DNA from: Dietzia sp. ANT_WB102
Lineage (GTDB): Bacteria; Actinomycetota; Actinomycetes; Mycobacteriales; Mycobacteriaceae
Direction of reading: 5' to 3'
DNA length: 64,000 bases
NCBI RefSeq assembly: GCF_008369165.1
Contig: NZ_VOBA01000001.1
Span: 1,543,630-1,607,629, forward strand
In this document: positions 29,540 through 37,674 of the stretch, in pieces
Numbering within the stretch: the stretch's first letter is position 1
Layout: the number at the start of each line of letters is the position of its first letter
Translations under genes and position numbers: made by a program
The notes under the pieces: model-generated
Seen by the model: only the letters and a program-made list of their open reading frames with translations
What the model was told of the DNA's origin: nothing
Databases searched by the model: none

Positions 29540-30930
29540 GCAGCATCGACAGTTCCACTGGCGAGTCCACCGACTTCTCGGGACTGGCCGAGCCGCAGCG
29601 CGTGTCCGGCGGCGAGGGCGAGCTCGGCCACATGGACGAGCTGCGTACCGACCCGATCAGCCTGTTCTGGCGGGTCCGGGAGGAATGCGGCGACCTGGGT
29701 GTGTTCCGGATCGCCGACCGCGACATCTGTCTGGCCTCCGGCGCGGCCGCGAACGAGGCGTTCTTCCGGGCGCCCGACGAGGCGCTGGACCAGGCGGCCG
29801 CCTACCCGTTCATGACCCCGGTGTTCGGTGAGGGCGTGGTCTTCGACGCCAGCCCCGAGCGCCGCTCGGAGATGCTGCACAACACCGCCCTGCGCGGTGA
29901 CCACATGCGCCAACACGCCGTCACCATCCCGCACGAGGTCCAGCGCATGGTGGCCGAGTGGGGCGACGAGGGCGAAATCGACCTGCTCGAGTGGTTCTCC
30001 GAGCTCACGATCTACACCTCGTCGGCGTGCCTCATCGGTCCCAAGTTTCGCGAGCAGCTCGATTCCCGGTTCGCGCACCTGTACCACGACCTGGAGCAGG
30101 GGACCGACCCCCACGCCTACATCGACGCCTACGCCGACATCCCTGCGTTCCGCAAGCGCGACGCGGCTCGCGCCGGGCTGGTCGAGCTCGTCTCGGCAAT
30201 CATGGACGATCGCGTCGCCAACCCGCCCACGGACAAGGAGGACCGGGACCTACTCGACGTGCTGGTCTCGGTGAAGGACGACGACGGCACGCACCGGTTC
30301 ACCCCGGACGAGGTCACCGGCATCTTCATCTCGATGATGTTCGCCGGGCACCACACGACCTCGGGGACGAGCGCCTGGATGCTGATCGAGCTGCTCAAGC
30401 ATCCCGAGTACCTCTCGCAGGTCGTGGCGGAACTCGACGAGGTCTACGCGGACGGAGCCGAGTACAGCTTCGGCGCACTGCGGCAGATGCCCAAGGTGGA
30501 AAACGCCCTCAAGGAGACGCTGCGGCTGCATCCGCCGCTCATCATCCTCATGCGCGTCGCCCAGGAGGATGTGCGGATCGGGGACTTCGTCGTCCACGCC
30601 GGCCAGACCGTCGCTGCCTCGCCGGCGGTGTCGAACCGGCTGCCGGAGGACTTCCCCGATGCGGATGCGTTCGACCCGGACCGCTACGCGGAACCGCGGC
30701 AGGAGGACATCGTCAACCGCTGGACCTGGATCCCCTTCGGTGCCGGTCGGCACCGCTGCGTGGGGGCGGCGTTCGCCCAGCTGCAGATCAAGGCCATCTT
30801 CTCCGTCCTGTTGCGGGAATTCGAGTTCGAGCTCGCCCAGCCGGCGGGGAGTTACCACAACGACCACTCGAAGATGGTCGTCCAGCTGGCCCAGCCGTGC
30901 ACCGTCCGCTACCGAAGGAGGCAGCGCTGA
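29536..30930 (+). CDS. cyp51: Cytochrome P450 CYP51 (sterol 14-alpha-demethylase family)
   Basis: The 464-residue product follows M. tuberculosis CYP51 along its whole length: 'AYPFMTPVFGEGVVFDASPE', 'SACLIGPKFR', the I-helix 'SMMFAGHHTTSGTSAW', the ExxR in 'KETLRLHPPLIILMRVA' and the haem loop 'FGAGRHRCVGAAFA' with Cys408. CYP51 removes the 14-alpha-methyl of lanosterol-type sterols in eukaryotes. Actinobacteria with this cluster do not make sterols, so the natural substrate is open. The GTG 29536 has GAGGAGGA 6 bases upstream and overlaps the SDR stop. The dedicated ferredoxin gene follows immediately, as in M. tuberculosis (Rv0763c). Confidence 0.95.
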   Translation: MSSIDSSTGESTDFSGLAEPQRVSGGEGELGHMDELRTDPISLFWRVREECGDLGVFRIADRDICLASGAAANEAFFRAPDEALDQAAAYPFMTPVFGEGVVFDASPERRSEMLHNTALRGDHMRQHAVTIPHEVQRMVAEWGDEGEIDLLEWFSELTIYTSSACLIGPKFREQLDSRFAHLYHDLEQGTDPHAYIDAYADIPAFRKRDAARAGLVELVSAIMDDRVANPPTDKEDRDLLDVLVSVKDDDGTHRFTPDEVTGIFISMMFAGHHTTSGTSAWMLIELLKHPEYLSQVVAELDEVYADGAEYSFGALRQMPKVENALKETLRLHPPLIILMRVAQEDVRIGDFVVHAGQTVAASPAVSNRLPEDFPDADAFDPDRYAEPRQEDIVNRWTWIPFGAGRHRCVGAAFAQLQIKAIFSVLLREFEFELAQPAGSYHNDHSKMVVQLAQPCTVRYRRRQR

Positions 30931-31163
30931 TGGGCGGGGAGTCGCCGATGCAGGTCGAGGTCGACTTCGACCTGTGCCAGGCCCACGCGGAGTGTCAAGC
31001 CGAGGCGCCCGAGTGGTTCACCGTGCCCAAGGGGCCCGAGGCGAAGGTGCGGGCCAAACGGGGCCGAATCCCCGACAGTCAACTCGAGGCCGTCAAGGCC
31101 GCCGTCAAGTACTGCCCGACACAGGCACTGCGCCTGGTCGACTACCCAGAGCCCCAGGAGTGA
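30930..31163 (+). CDS. 3Fe-4S ferredoxin, redox partner of CYP51
   Basis: The 77-residue acidic ferredoxin carries Cys16, Cys22 and Cys62-Pro63 ('CQAHAEC' and 'CPTQAL'). The residue in the place of the fourth Cys of a 4Fe ferredoxin is His19, so a [3Fe-4S] cluster is expected. It passes electrons to P450s. It starts at ATG 30930, which overlaps the last base of the CYP51 stop, with AAGGAGG at about 30915-30921. This pairing is the same as CYP51-Rv0763c in M. tuberculosis. A ferredoxin reductase gene is not in the window. Confidence 0.93.
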   Translation: MGGESPMQVEVDFDLCQAHAECQAEAPEWFTVPKGPEAKVRAKRGRIPDSQLEAVKAAVKYCPTQALRLVDYPEPQE

Positions 31164-31168
31164 GAATC

Positions 31169-31744
31169 GTGACCCGATACGACCGTGCCGAAATCGCCCA
31201 GTTCGTGCAGCGCTGGCTCGAGGCCAACGCGGAGTGCGAGCGGAACAAGGACTGGACGCCGCTGGCCGACTTCTACGCCGAGGACGCCACCTATGGGTGG
31301 AACTACGGCACCAAGGACGACTTCATGGCGGTCGGCCGGGACGAGATCCGCGACATCGCGCTCGGGCAGGAAATGGCCGGACTCGAAGGCTGGGAATACC
31401 CGTACATCCGCACGATCATCGACTCGGAGACCGGGGACGTGTTGTGCCTGTGGAAGCAGATCGCGCGCGACACGGTGGACCCGAAGACGGGCGAGCCGTA
31501 CGAGGTCCACGGGTTGGGCGGGTCGTGGTTCCTCTACAACGGGAACCAGCAGTGGGCGTGGCACCGCGACTTCTTCGACTTCGGCAACGTCGTCGACCTG
31601 TTCATGCGCATGCACGAGGCCGACGCACTCAGCGATTCCATGAAGCAGCGGTTCGAGGCGGCCGGGGACAAGCCGGCGGGCTGGTACCGCATCGAGGAGA
31701 GCCCGGCCCCGCTGTGGCCGGTCTCCTCCCCAGACGAGGTCTGA
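31169..31744 (+). CDS. NTF2/SnoaL-like protein (Rv0762c-like position)
   Basis: The 191-residue protein shows an NTF2-like cone fold pattern: 'FVQRWLEANAECERNKDWTP' (helix 1), 'LADFYAEDATYGWNYG' (the usual 'fyaeda' strand) and aromatic-rich strands ending in 'WAWHRDFFDFGNV'. Members include hydratases, isomerases and lactone-forming enzymes, with an acidic residue in the pocket. GTG 31169 has AGGAG 8 bases upstream; a GTG at 31160 overlapping the ferredoxin stop is an alternative. It lies inside the CYP51 operon and probably acts on the same intermediate. Function not proven. Confidence 0.75.
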   Translation: MTRYDRAEIAQFVQRWLEANAECERNKDWTPLADFYAEDATYGWNYGTKDDFMAVGRDEIRDIALGQEMAGLEGWEYPYIRTIIDSETGDVLCLWKQIARDTVDPKTGEPYEVHGLGGSWFLYNGNQQWAWHRDFFDFGNVVDLFMRMHEADALSDSMKQRFEAAGDKPAGWYRIEESPAPLWPVSSPDEV

Positions 31745-31749
31745 GTCCC

Positions 31750-33024
31750 GTGCGCCCGTCCTCGCCGCCCGATCCCCTCGAGGCGCTGGACCACGCCACG
31801 CTCGCCCGGCTCCTGCCCGACCTGCTGCTCATCGGCCAGCTCATCGATCGGGCCGGCATGCCCGCCCTGCTCGGCGAGTTCGGCGTCAATGGCATGAGGG
31901 ACGTGGCGATCGAGGAATGGCAGGCAGCCAGTCCCCACTACGCCCGCCGGATGAAAGACGCGCTGTCGATCACCGGCGACGGGGTCGCCGAGATCTTCAA
32001 GGGATTCCAACTGGACGTGGGCGCTCCGCCGGAGTTCATGGACTTCCGGTACTCCGTGACCGACCACGACAACGGTGAGTTCTGGCTGGATCATTGCGGC
32101 GCCCTCATGGACGTCGAACCGATGGGGGACCGGTTGGTCACGACCATGTGCCACGACATCGAGGACCCCACCTTCCCCGCCACCGCGCTGGCCACTAACC
32201 CACTCGCGGTCGTCGAACCCATCCACCGCCCGCCCCGCGCCCCTGCGGGGCGCACCCCGCACTGCCACTGGCGGGTGCGGATCGACCCGGATGGCGAACC
32301 GTTCCCGGTGCCGGAACCAGCTTTGGAGTCGGCGTCCAGCCGGATCATCAATTTCCGGTTCGACCCCCCGGCGCCCCGGGACTCCTCCGACGAGGGGCCG
32401 CGCGACGACTATGCGGGGCCATTGCTGACCGACCTGGTCTTCACGGAGTTCACCTCCGCCGCGCTCATCCGGGTCATCCGCGAGGTCTACCTGCAGATGC
32501 ACCTGCTCGCCGTGGGTTTCCACCAGTCGGTGCGGCGTCGGTCGGATACCGAGACCGCCGACCGGCTCCTGGCCTATCAGGCCACCGGCATCGCCGGTGT
32601 CGCAGCGGGCCGGATCCGCGACGTCCTGGGGGCCGCAGCGGACGCCCGTGGGTTGGCCGCCGTGCTCGACCTGCACCCGTTGGCCGGTCCGACCGCCTAC
32701 ACCGGCTTCTCGTCGGGGGTGTCCGCGGACGGTGCCGAGGTGATGGTCCGCTGGGACACCACGGCCGACGGGTTCGCCGACGACACCTGGCTACCCCTGC
32801 TCGCGCGGGACGACCTCCGTCCTCTCGCCGCCGCCGCCCAGGCCGTCGACCCGCACTGGATCGTGGAGCGACTCCCCTCGGACGGCTCGCACGTGGCGGC
32901 GGTCCTGAAACTGGGGGGCCGGCCCGTCGAGGAGAGCGAGGAGGTCGCCGTCACCCGGCTCAGCACCGGCGCGGCGTTCACCTTCGGACCCACCCGCACT
33001 CCGCTCCCCATCACGCCCGTCTGA
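31750..33024 (+). CDS. Conserved protein of unknown function, 424 residues
   Basis: I do not recognise this family. The protein has no signal peptide and no transmembrane helix. It begins with a helical part ('LARLLPDLLLIGQLIDRAG'), followed by a block dense in His, Cys, Asp and Trp: D105-H106-D107 ... W112-L-D114-H115-C116 and then C134-H135-D136 ... E138-D139. Such spacing looks like a metal or catalytic site. A second half is Ala/Arg-rich and helical. It starts 5 bases after the NTF2-like gene and precedes a CoA ligase in the same operon, so a catalytic or acyl-handling role in the CYP51 pathway is likely. The start GTG 31750 has no strong ribosome site and may depend on coupling. Confidence 0.75.
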   Translation: MRPSSPPDPLEALDHATLARLLPDLLLIGQLIDRAGMPALLGEFGVNGMRDVAIEEWQAASPHYARRMKDALSITGDGVAEIFKGFQLDVGAPPEFMDFRYSVTDHDNGEFWLDHCGALMDVEPMGDRLVTTMCHDIEDPTFPATALATNPLAVVEPIHRPPRAPAGRTPHCHWRVRIDPDGEPFPVPEPALESASSRIINFRFDPPAPRDSSDEGPRDDYAGPLLTDLVFTEFTSAALIRVIREVYLQMHLLAVGFHQSVRRRSDTETADRLLAYQATGIAGVAAGRIRDVLGAAADARGLAAVLDLHPLAGPTAYTGFSSGVSADGAEVMVRWDTTADGFADDTWLPLLARDDLRPLAAAAQAVDPHWIVERLPSDGSHVAAVLKLGGRPVEESEEVAVTRLSTGAAFTFGPTRTPLPITPV

Positions 33025-33082
33025 GCCGACCCAACCCGAAGACCCCGCTCCATTCGAGTAACCCGCCCCGGAGGACCCCGTA

Positions 33083-34723
33083 GTGGCACACAACCTGGCA
33101 GACCTCCTCGAGCACGCGGTCGACGCGTACGGAAGCGACCGGCTCGCCGTGGTGGAGGACGAGCGCCGGCTCACCTACGCGGACCTGGAGGCGGAGGCCA
33201 ACCGTTGGGCAGACGCGCTGGCCTCCCGGGGGGTGGGGCCCGGCGATCACGTGGCGGTCCACCTGCGCAACGGGGTGGACTGCATCGCGCTGTTCTTCGG
33301 CATCCTCAAGCTCCGCGCCGTGGCCATCAGCATCAACTACCGCTACACGGGATCCGAGCTGAGGTACTTGTACGACTACTCCGACTCGTGCGCCCTGGTC
33401 TTCCACCGCGAGTTCACCCCGGCGGTGGCGGGGGCGGTCGGGGACCCGGAGCGGCTGCGTCACCGCATCGTGGTCGAGGACGGGTCCGAGGCGGGGGAGC
33501 TGCCTCCCGGCACGCTCGACGCCCGGGAGCTGCTCGCCGCCGCCTCGCCGGACCGTGCGCCGGTGGAACGCAGCGCCGACGACCTTTTCCTCGTCTTCAC
33601 GGGCGGTACCACCGGCAAGCCGAAGGGCGTGATGTGGCGCCAGGAAGACCTGTGGCGCAGCCTGGGTGGTGGCAGCGACTACTACACCGGGGAGCCGGTC
33701 CCCGACGAGTACCACCAGTCCCGTGCCGGCCTGGGCGGGGAACCCGCGCGCTACCTCGTGCTGCTCCCGCTCATCCACACTTCCGGGCTCATGCCCTCGT
33801 TCACCGCGCTGTTCTCCGGGGGCACGTGCCACTACCTGCCGCACTTCCGGGCGGACGACGTGCTGGAGGAGATCGAGAGCGAGAAGATCCAGATCGTCGT
33901 CCTCGCCGGCGACGCCATGGTGCGGCCGATGCTCGAACGGATGCGCGGCACCGGTACCGACACCTCGACCGTGTTCATGGTCAGCTCCGGCGCGGCCCTG
34001 TTCTCGCCGTCGGTCAAGGCCGAACTCCTCGAGCTGCGCCCCGATCTCATGATCATGGACGCGTTCGGGTCCTCCGAGAGCGGCTTCGGCGGGTTGGGAG
34101 TGGTGACCAGGGCCAACGTCGACGACGGATCGCTGTTCGCCGACCACGGCCCCCGCATCCCCCGGGGCAGCGGCCTGCAGCTGGTGGACGACTTCGACGA
34201 ACCGCTACCCGACGACTCCACCGAGATCGGATGGATCGTCAAGGCCGGCTACCAGCCCAGTGGCTACTACAAGGACGCCGCCAAGTCGGCCGAGACGTTC
34301 CGCGAGATCGCCGGGACCCGGCGGGTCTTCACCGGTGACCGTGGAAGGTACGACGGCCCAGACACGATCATCATGCTCGGCCGGGGAAGCCAGGTGATCA
34401 ACTCCGGTGGCGAGAAGATATTCGCCGAGGAGGTCGAGTCGGCGCTCAAGGCCGCCGAGGGCGTGCAGGACGCCGTGGCGCTGGGCGTGCCGGACGAGCG
34501 ATTCGTCCACCGGGTCGGGGCCGTTCTCCAGTGGGATGACGGCCACACCGGCGACTTCGCTGCCCTGGAGGAGGCGCTGCGCACGACCCTGGCGGGGTTC
34601 AAGATCCCGGTCGCGTTCTGGGTCGTCGACAAGGTGGAGCGGCACCCCAGCAGCAAGACGGACTACGGGTGGGCCAAGCGGACCCTCGCCGACCGCGAGC
34701 CCGACCACGACCGCCGGCAGTGA
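33083..34723 (+). CDS. Acyl-CoA synthetase (FadD19-like AMP-binding enzyme)
   Basis: The 546-residue enzyme activates a carboxylic acid with ATP and CoA. The phosphate loop 'TGGTTGKPKGVMW' starts near residue 173; 'DAFGSSESGFGG' and 'FTGDRGRYDGPDTIIMLGRG' mark the hinge region; the C-terminal Lys lies in 'RHPSSKTDYGWAK'. The overall pattern ('GVMWRQEDLWRSLGGGSDY') resembles the steroid side-chain ligases FadD19 and FadD17 of M. tuberculosis. GTG 33083 has GGAGGA 7 bases upstream. It is placed in the CYP51 operon and its stop overlaps the next SDR start. A branched or polycyclic acid is the likely substrate. Confidence 0.88.
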   Translation: MAHNLADLLEHAVDAYGSDRLAVVEDERRLTYADLEAEANRWADALASRGVGPGDHVAVHLRNGVDCIALFFGILKLRAVAISINYRYTGSELRYLYDYSDSCALVFHREFTPAVAGAVGDPERLRHRIVVEDGSEAGELPPGTLDARELLAAASPDRAPVERSADDLFLVFTGGTTGKPKGVMWRQEDLWRSLGGGSDYYTGEPVPDEYHQSRAGLGGEPARYLVLLPLIHTSGLMPSFTALFSGGTCHYLPHFRADDVLEEIESEKIQIVVLAGDAMVRPMLERMRGTGTDTSTVFMVSSGAALFSPSVKAELLELRPDLMIMDAFGSSESGFGGLGVVTRANVDDGSLFADHGPRIPRGSGLQLVDDFDEPLPDDSTEIGWIVKAGYQPSGYYKDAAKSAETFREIAGTRRVFTGDRGRYDGPDTIIMLGRGSQVINSGGEKIFAEEVESALKAAEGVQDAVALGVPDERFVHRVGAVLQWDDGHTGDFAALEEALRTTLAGFKIPVAFWVVDKVERHPSSKTDYGWAKRTLADREPDHDRRQ

Positions 34724-35595
34724 CCGCGCTCCACCTGGGCGGGCGCGCCTACGTCGTCACGGGGTCCTCCCGCGGGATCGGGGCCGCGGTGGCCGAGGAC
34801 CTGGCGGCCCGGGGCGCCGACGTCGTACTCAACGGCCGGGATCCACGGGCGTTGGCCGAGCACGTCGACGATCTCGCGGCACGGTCGACGGGCCGGATCC
34901 GCGGCGTCATCGGATCGGCGCACGAGCCCGCCGTGGCCGAAGAACTGCTCGCCCGGGCGAGGGAGGGGAACTCGATCGTAGGCGGGCTCATCACCTGCGC
35001 CGGGGTGCCCGAACCGGCGGGGTCGTCGATCCTCACGGTGTCCCACGCCGACTTCGCCGACCTCATCGACGCCCACCTGGGCTCGGTGTTCGCCCCCTGT
35101 CGGGTCTTTGCGCCGCACCTGGTGGAGACGGGATCGGGTGCGATCGTCACGACATCGTCGTTCGCCTGGAAGGGCGACTACGGCGGGACCGGCTACCCGG
35201 CAGGCAAGGGCGCCGTGACGTCACTGACGATGGCGATCGCCGCGGAACTGGCCGAACACGGGGTCCGGGCGAACGTCGTGTGCCCCGGCGCGCGCACCCG
35301 TCTGTCCAGTGGCGAGGCCTACGAGGAGCAGATCCGGGACCTGGGCCGGCGGGGCATGCTCGACGAGCTGAGCGTGGCCGGAGCACTGGATCCGGCGGGG
35401 CCAGAGTACGTCGCGCCCCTCTACACCTATCTAGCCTCCGACCTCTCCGAGGGGATCACCGGCGGCGTCTTCGCCGGATCGGGAGGCTTCGTCGGCCAAT
35501 TCCCCACGCCGGAGGCGCAGATCCTGGCGTACCGCGACTTCCACTCGCATCCGCCGTGGACGCCCGAGGAGATCGACGGCATCGTCCGGACGTGA
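34720..35595 (+). CDS. SDR-family oxidoreductase at the end of the CYP51 operon
   Basis: The 291-residue SDR has the cofactor loop 'TGSSRGIGAAVAEDL' (about 14-28), 'ITCAGVPEP', the Ser in 'VTTSSFAWKG' and Tyr-Lys in 'GYPAGKGA'. After the core it carries an extra segment of about 60 residues ending in 'FHSHPPWTPEEIDGIV'. Some hydroxyacyl-CoA dehydrogenases of the MaoC/SDR type have similar extensions. GTG 34720 overlaps the ligase stop (GTGA). The C-terminal 'PWTPEEIDGIV' is shared with SDRs annotated as 3-oxoacyl-ACP reductases. Its place after a CoA ligase suggests action on an acyl-CoA. Confidence 0.85.
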   Translation: MTALHLGGRAYVVTGSSRGIGAAVAEDLAARGADVVLNGRDPRALAEHVDDLAARSTGRIRGVIGSAHEPAVAEELLARAREGNSIVGGLITCAGVPEPAGSSILTVSHADFADLIDAHLGSVFAPCRVFAPHLVETGSGAIVTTSSFAWKGDYGGTGYPAGKGAVTSLTMAIAAELAEHGVRANVVCPGARTRLSSGEAYEEQIRDLGRRGMLDELSVAGALDPAGPEYVAPLYTYLASDLSEGITGGVFAGSGGFVGQFPTPEAQILAYRDFHSHPPWTPEEIDGIVRT

Positions 35596-35637
35596 CCCGA
35601 GTCGTGACCTCGGCCGCACCGAAGCCGCCTGCGTCGC

Positions 35638-35705
35638 CGAGTGGTCGATCCCGTTCACGAAGTCCCAGTTGGGACTCGCTCGATGGGCACGTTTGCGACC
35701 ACTCG
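35638..35705. repeat. Nested inverted repeats between convergent genes
   Basis: An outer pair CGAGTGGTCG (35638-35647) and CGACCACTCG (35696-35705) encloses a perfect inner hairpin AGTCCCA (35661-35667), 2 bases, TGGGACT (35670-35676). The structure sits in the 151-base gap between two operons that converge. It may act as a bidirectional terminator, although there is no T-run. The rest of the gap shows nothing. Confidence 0.6.
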
Positions 35706-35746
35706 CCGAACCGGGGGGCCTGCGGTGCCGAGCCGCCGCCGCGTGT

Positions 35747-37468
35747 TCAGCGCAGAGCTTCCTCGCGGAACTCGCCGGGAAAATCCACCGCCGGACCGTT
35801 GTGTACCTCACCTCTGCGGAGTTCGACCCGTCGGATCTTGCCCGAGATCGTCTTGGGTAGATCGGTGAACTGCAGACGCCGGACCCGCTTGTATCCAGCC
35901 AGGTGTGTGCGCGAATACTCAAAGATCTCGCGCGCCGTTTCCTCGTTGGGCTCCCAGCCTCCCGCGAGGACGACGAACGCCTTGGGCACGCTCAACCGCA
36001 CCGGATCGGGTGAGGGAACGACCGCGGCCTCGGCGACCGCCGGATGCTCGAGGAGAACCGACTCCAACTCGAACGGCGAGATCCGGTAGTCGGAGGACTT
36101 GAACACATCGTCGGTGCGGCCGACGTAGGTGATGTAGCCGTCCGCGTCCCGCGAACCCACATCACCGGTGTGATAGAAGCCGTCTTCGTAGGCGGCGGCC
36201 GTGCGCTCGGGGTCACCGTGGTATCCGACCATCAGGCCGAGCGGTCGGGGATCCAGTCGCAGGCAGATCTCGCCCTCCGCACCGTCGCCGGCGACCTCCT
36301 CCCCGGTGGCCGGGTCGACCAGGGCCACGTCGAAGCCCGGGCAGGGGCGCCCCATTGAGCCGTCCTTGATGGGCTGGCCCGGGGTGTTGGCGATCTGCAC
36401 GGTGGTCTCGGTCTGACCGAAGCCGTCGCGGATCGTCACGCCCCACGCGTCACGAACCCGGCCGATGACCTCGGGGTTGAGCGGTTCCCCGGCGCCCACG
36501 GCAAGCCGGGGCGGGACTCGAAGCTGGGTGAGGTCGGCCTGGATGAGCATCCGCCAGACCGTCGGCGGGCAGCACAGGCTCGTCACGCCGCACCGGTCCA
36601 TTTCGCGCATCATCGCCGTCGCGTCGAAGCGTGAGTAGTTGTAGATGAACACGCACGAGCCGGCGATCCACGGCGTGAAGACATTCGACCAGGCGTGCTT
36701 GGCCCAGCCGGGGGAGGAGACGTTGAGGTGGACGTCACCGGGCTGCAGGCCGATCCAGTACATGGTCGACAGGTGACCGGCAGGGTAGGAGGCGTGGGTG
36801 TGCTCGACGAGCTTGGGCTTGCTGGTGGTGCCGGAGGTGAAGTACAGCAGCAGGGTGTCGTCGGCGTGGGTGGTGTGGCTGGGTTCGAAGTCAGCTGATG
36901 CGTCCATCGCGGCCGCGAGGTCGGTCCACCCCTCGGGTGCGCCACCCGCCGAGATGCGCTGGTAATCCCCGGAAATGTCAGTGAACCGCTCGGCGAGCTC
37001 GTCGCGGGCGATGACATGCTTGATCCCGCCGCGCGCGATGCGATCCCGCAGATCGCCCTCTGCCAGCAGGGTGGTGGCGGGAATGACCACCGCGCCGAGT
37101 TTGATCGCCGCCAGCATCACGTCCCACAGTTCGACCTGGTTGGCGAGCATGAGCAGGATTCGGTCGCCGGGTTCGACACCTCGCTCGCGCAGCCAGTTCG
37201 CGGTGCGGTCCGAGCGGATCCGCATCTCATCGAACGAGTATTTCGCCTCGGTCGGGGCGCCGCCGCCGTCGTGCTCCTCGACGATCCACAATGCGGGGTC
37301 GTCGTTCCCCTCTGCCTGCACGTCGAACCAGTTCAGCGCCCAGTTCCACTCGTCGAGTTCGGGCCACGCGAAGCCGTTCCGCGCGGCGTCGTAGTCCTGC
37401 GCGTGCGCTTGGAGGAAGTCGCGGGAGGCGCGGAACCGGGCGGTGGCCTCGGTGGGCAGCGGGGACAT
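35747..37468 (-). CDS. AMP-binding acyl-CoA synthetase (ACSM/medium-chain type)
   Basis: The 573-residue ligase has the phosphate loop 'FTSGTTSKPKLVEHTHASY' (about 210-228), 'DGFGQTETTVQ', 'YHTGDVGSRDADGYITYVGR' and the C-terminal Lys in 'LPKTISGKIRRVEL'. The N-terminal half ('NWALNWFDVQAEGND') and the aromatic binding region resemble acetyl/medium-chain acyl-CoA synthetases of the ACSM group. It is monocistronic and points away from the mmsA operon, 206 bases from mmsA. The start ATG has GGAG 6 bases upstream. It probably activates a short or branched acid. It is not clearly linked to the CYP51 operon. Confidence 0.88.
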   Translation of the reverse strand: MSPLPTEATARFRASRDFLQAHAQDYDAARNGFAWPELDEWNWALNWFDVQAEGNDDPALWIVEEHDGGGAPTEAKYSFDEMRIRSDRTANWLRERGVEPGDRILLMLANQVELWDVMLAAIKLGAVVIPATTLLAEGDLRDRIARGGIKHVIARDELAERFTDISGDYQRISAGGAPEGWTDLAAAMDASADFEPSHTTHADDTLLLYFTSGTTSKPKLVEHTHASYPAGHLSTMYWIGLQPGDVHLNVSSPGWAKHAWSNVFTPWIAGSCVFIYNYSRFDATAMMREMDRCGVTSLCCPPTVWRMLIQADLTQLRVPPRLAVGAGEPLNPEVIGRVRDAWGVTIRDGFGQTETTVQIANTPGQPIKDGSMGRPCPGFDVALVDPATGEEVAGDGAEGEICLRLDPRPLGLMVGYHGDPERTAAAYEDGFYHTGDVGSRDADGYITYVGRTDDVFKSSDYRISPFELESVLLEHPAVAEAAVVPSPDPVRLSVPKAFVVLAGGWEPNEETAREIFEYSRTHLAGYKRVRRLQFTDLPKTISGKIRRVELRRGEVHNGPAVDFPGEFREEALR

Positions 37469-37578
37469 GAAAGCTCCGTTCGACGAGCCTGGGGGTGAGT
37501 CAGCTCACAGTATGGCCCGCTTCGGAGGTGGCGGTACACCCGAAAGGGGAGGGTCACGGGCTGGTCGGGGCGCGCCCC

Positions 37579-37619
37579 TGGATTACTAGGAGTTGCAAGT
37601 ATAGGGTGATGAGCATCAC
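37579..37619 (+). promoter_or_regulatory. Candidate mmsA promoter with overlapping palindrome
   Basis: TGGATT (37579-37584) and TAGGGT (37602-37607) are 17 bases apart. The palindrome GTGATG-AG-CATCAC (37606-37619) overlaps the end of the -10 box and the expected start site, the place for a repressor operator. The rest of the 206-base gap to the divergent ligase shows nothing definite. Confidence 0.5.
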
Positions 37620-37674
37620 GGGACAGGGGTGTGCGGGCCGCAGTGCCCGCCGCCCCACTGAGGAAGGGACGTCC

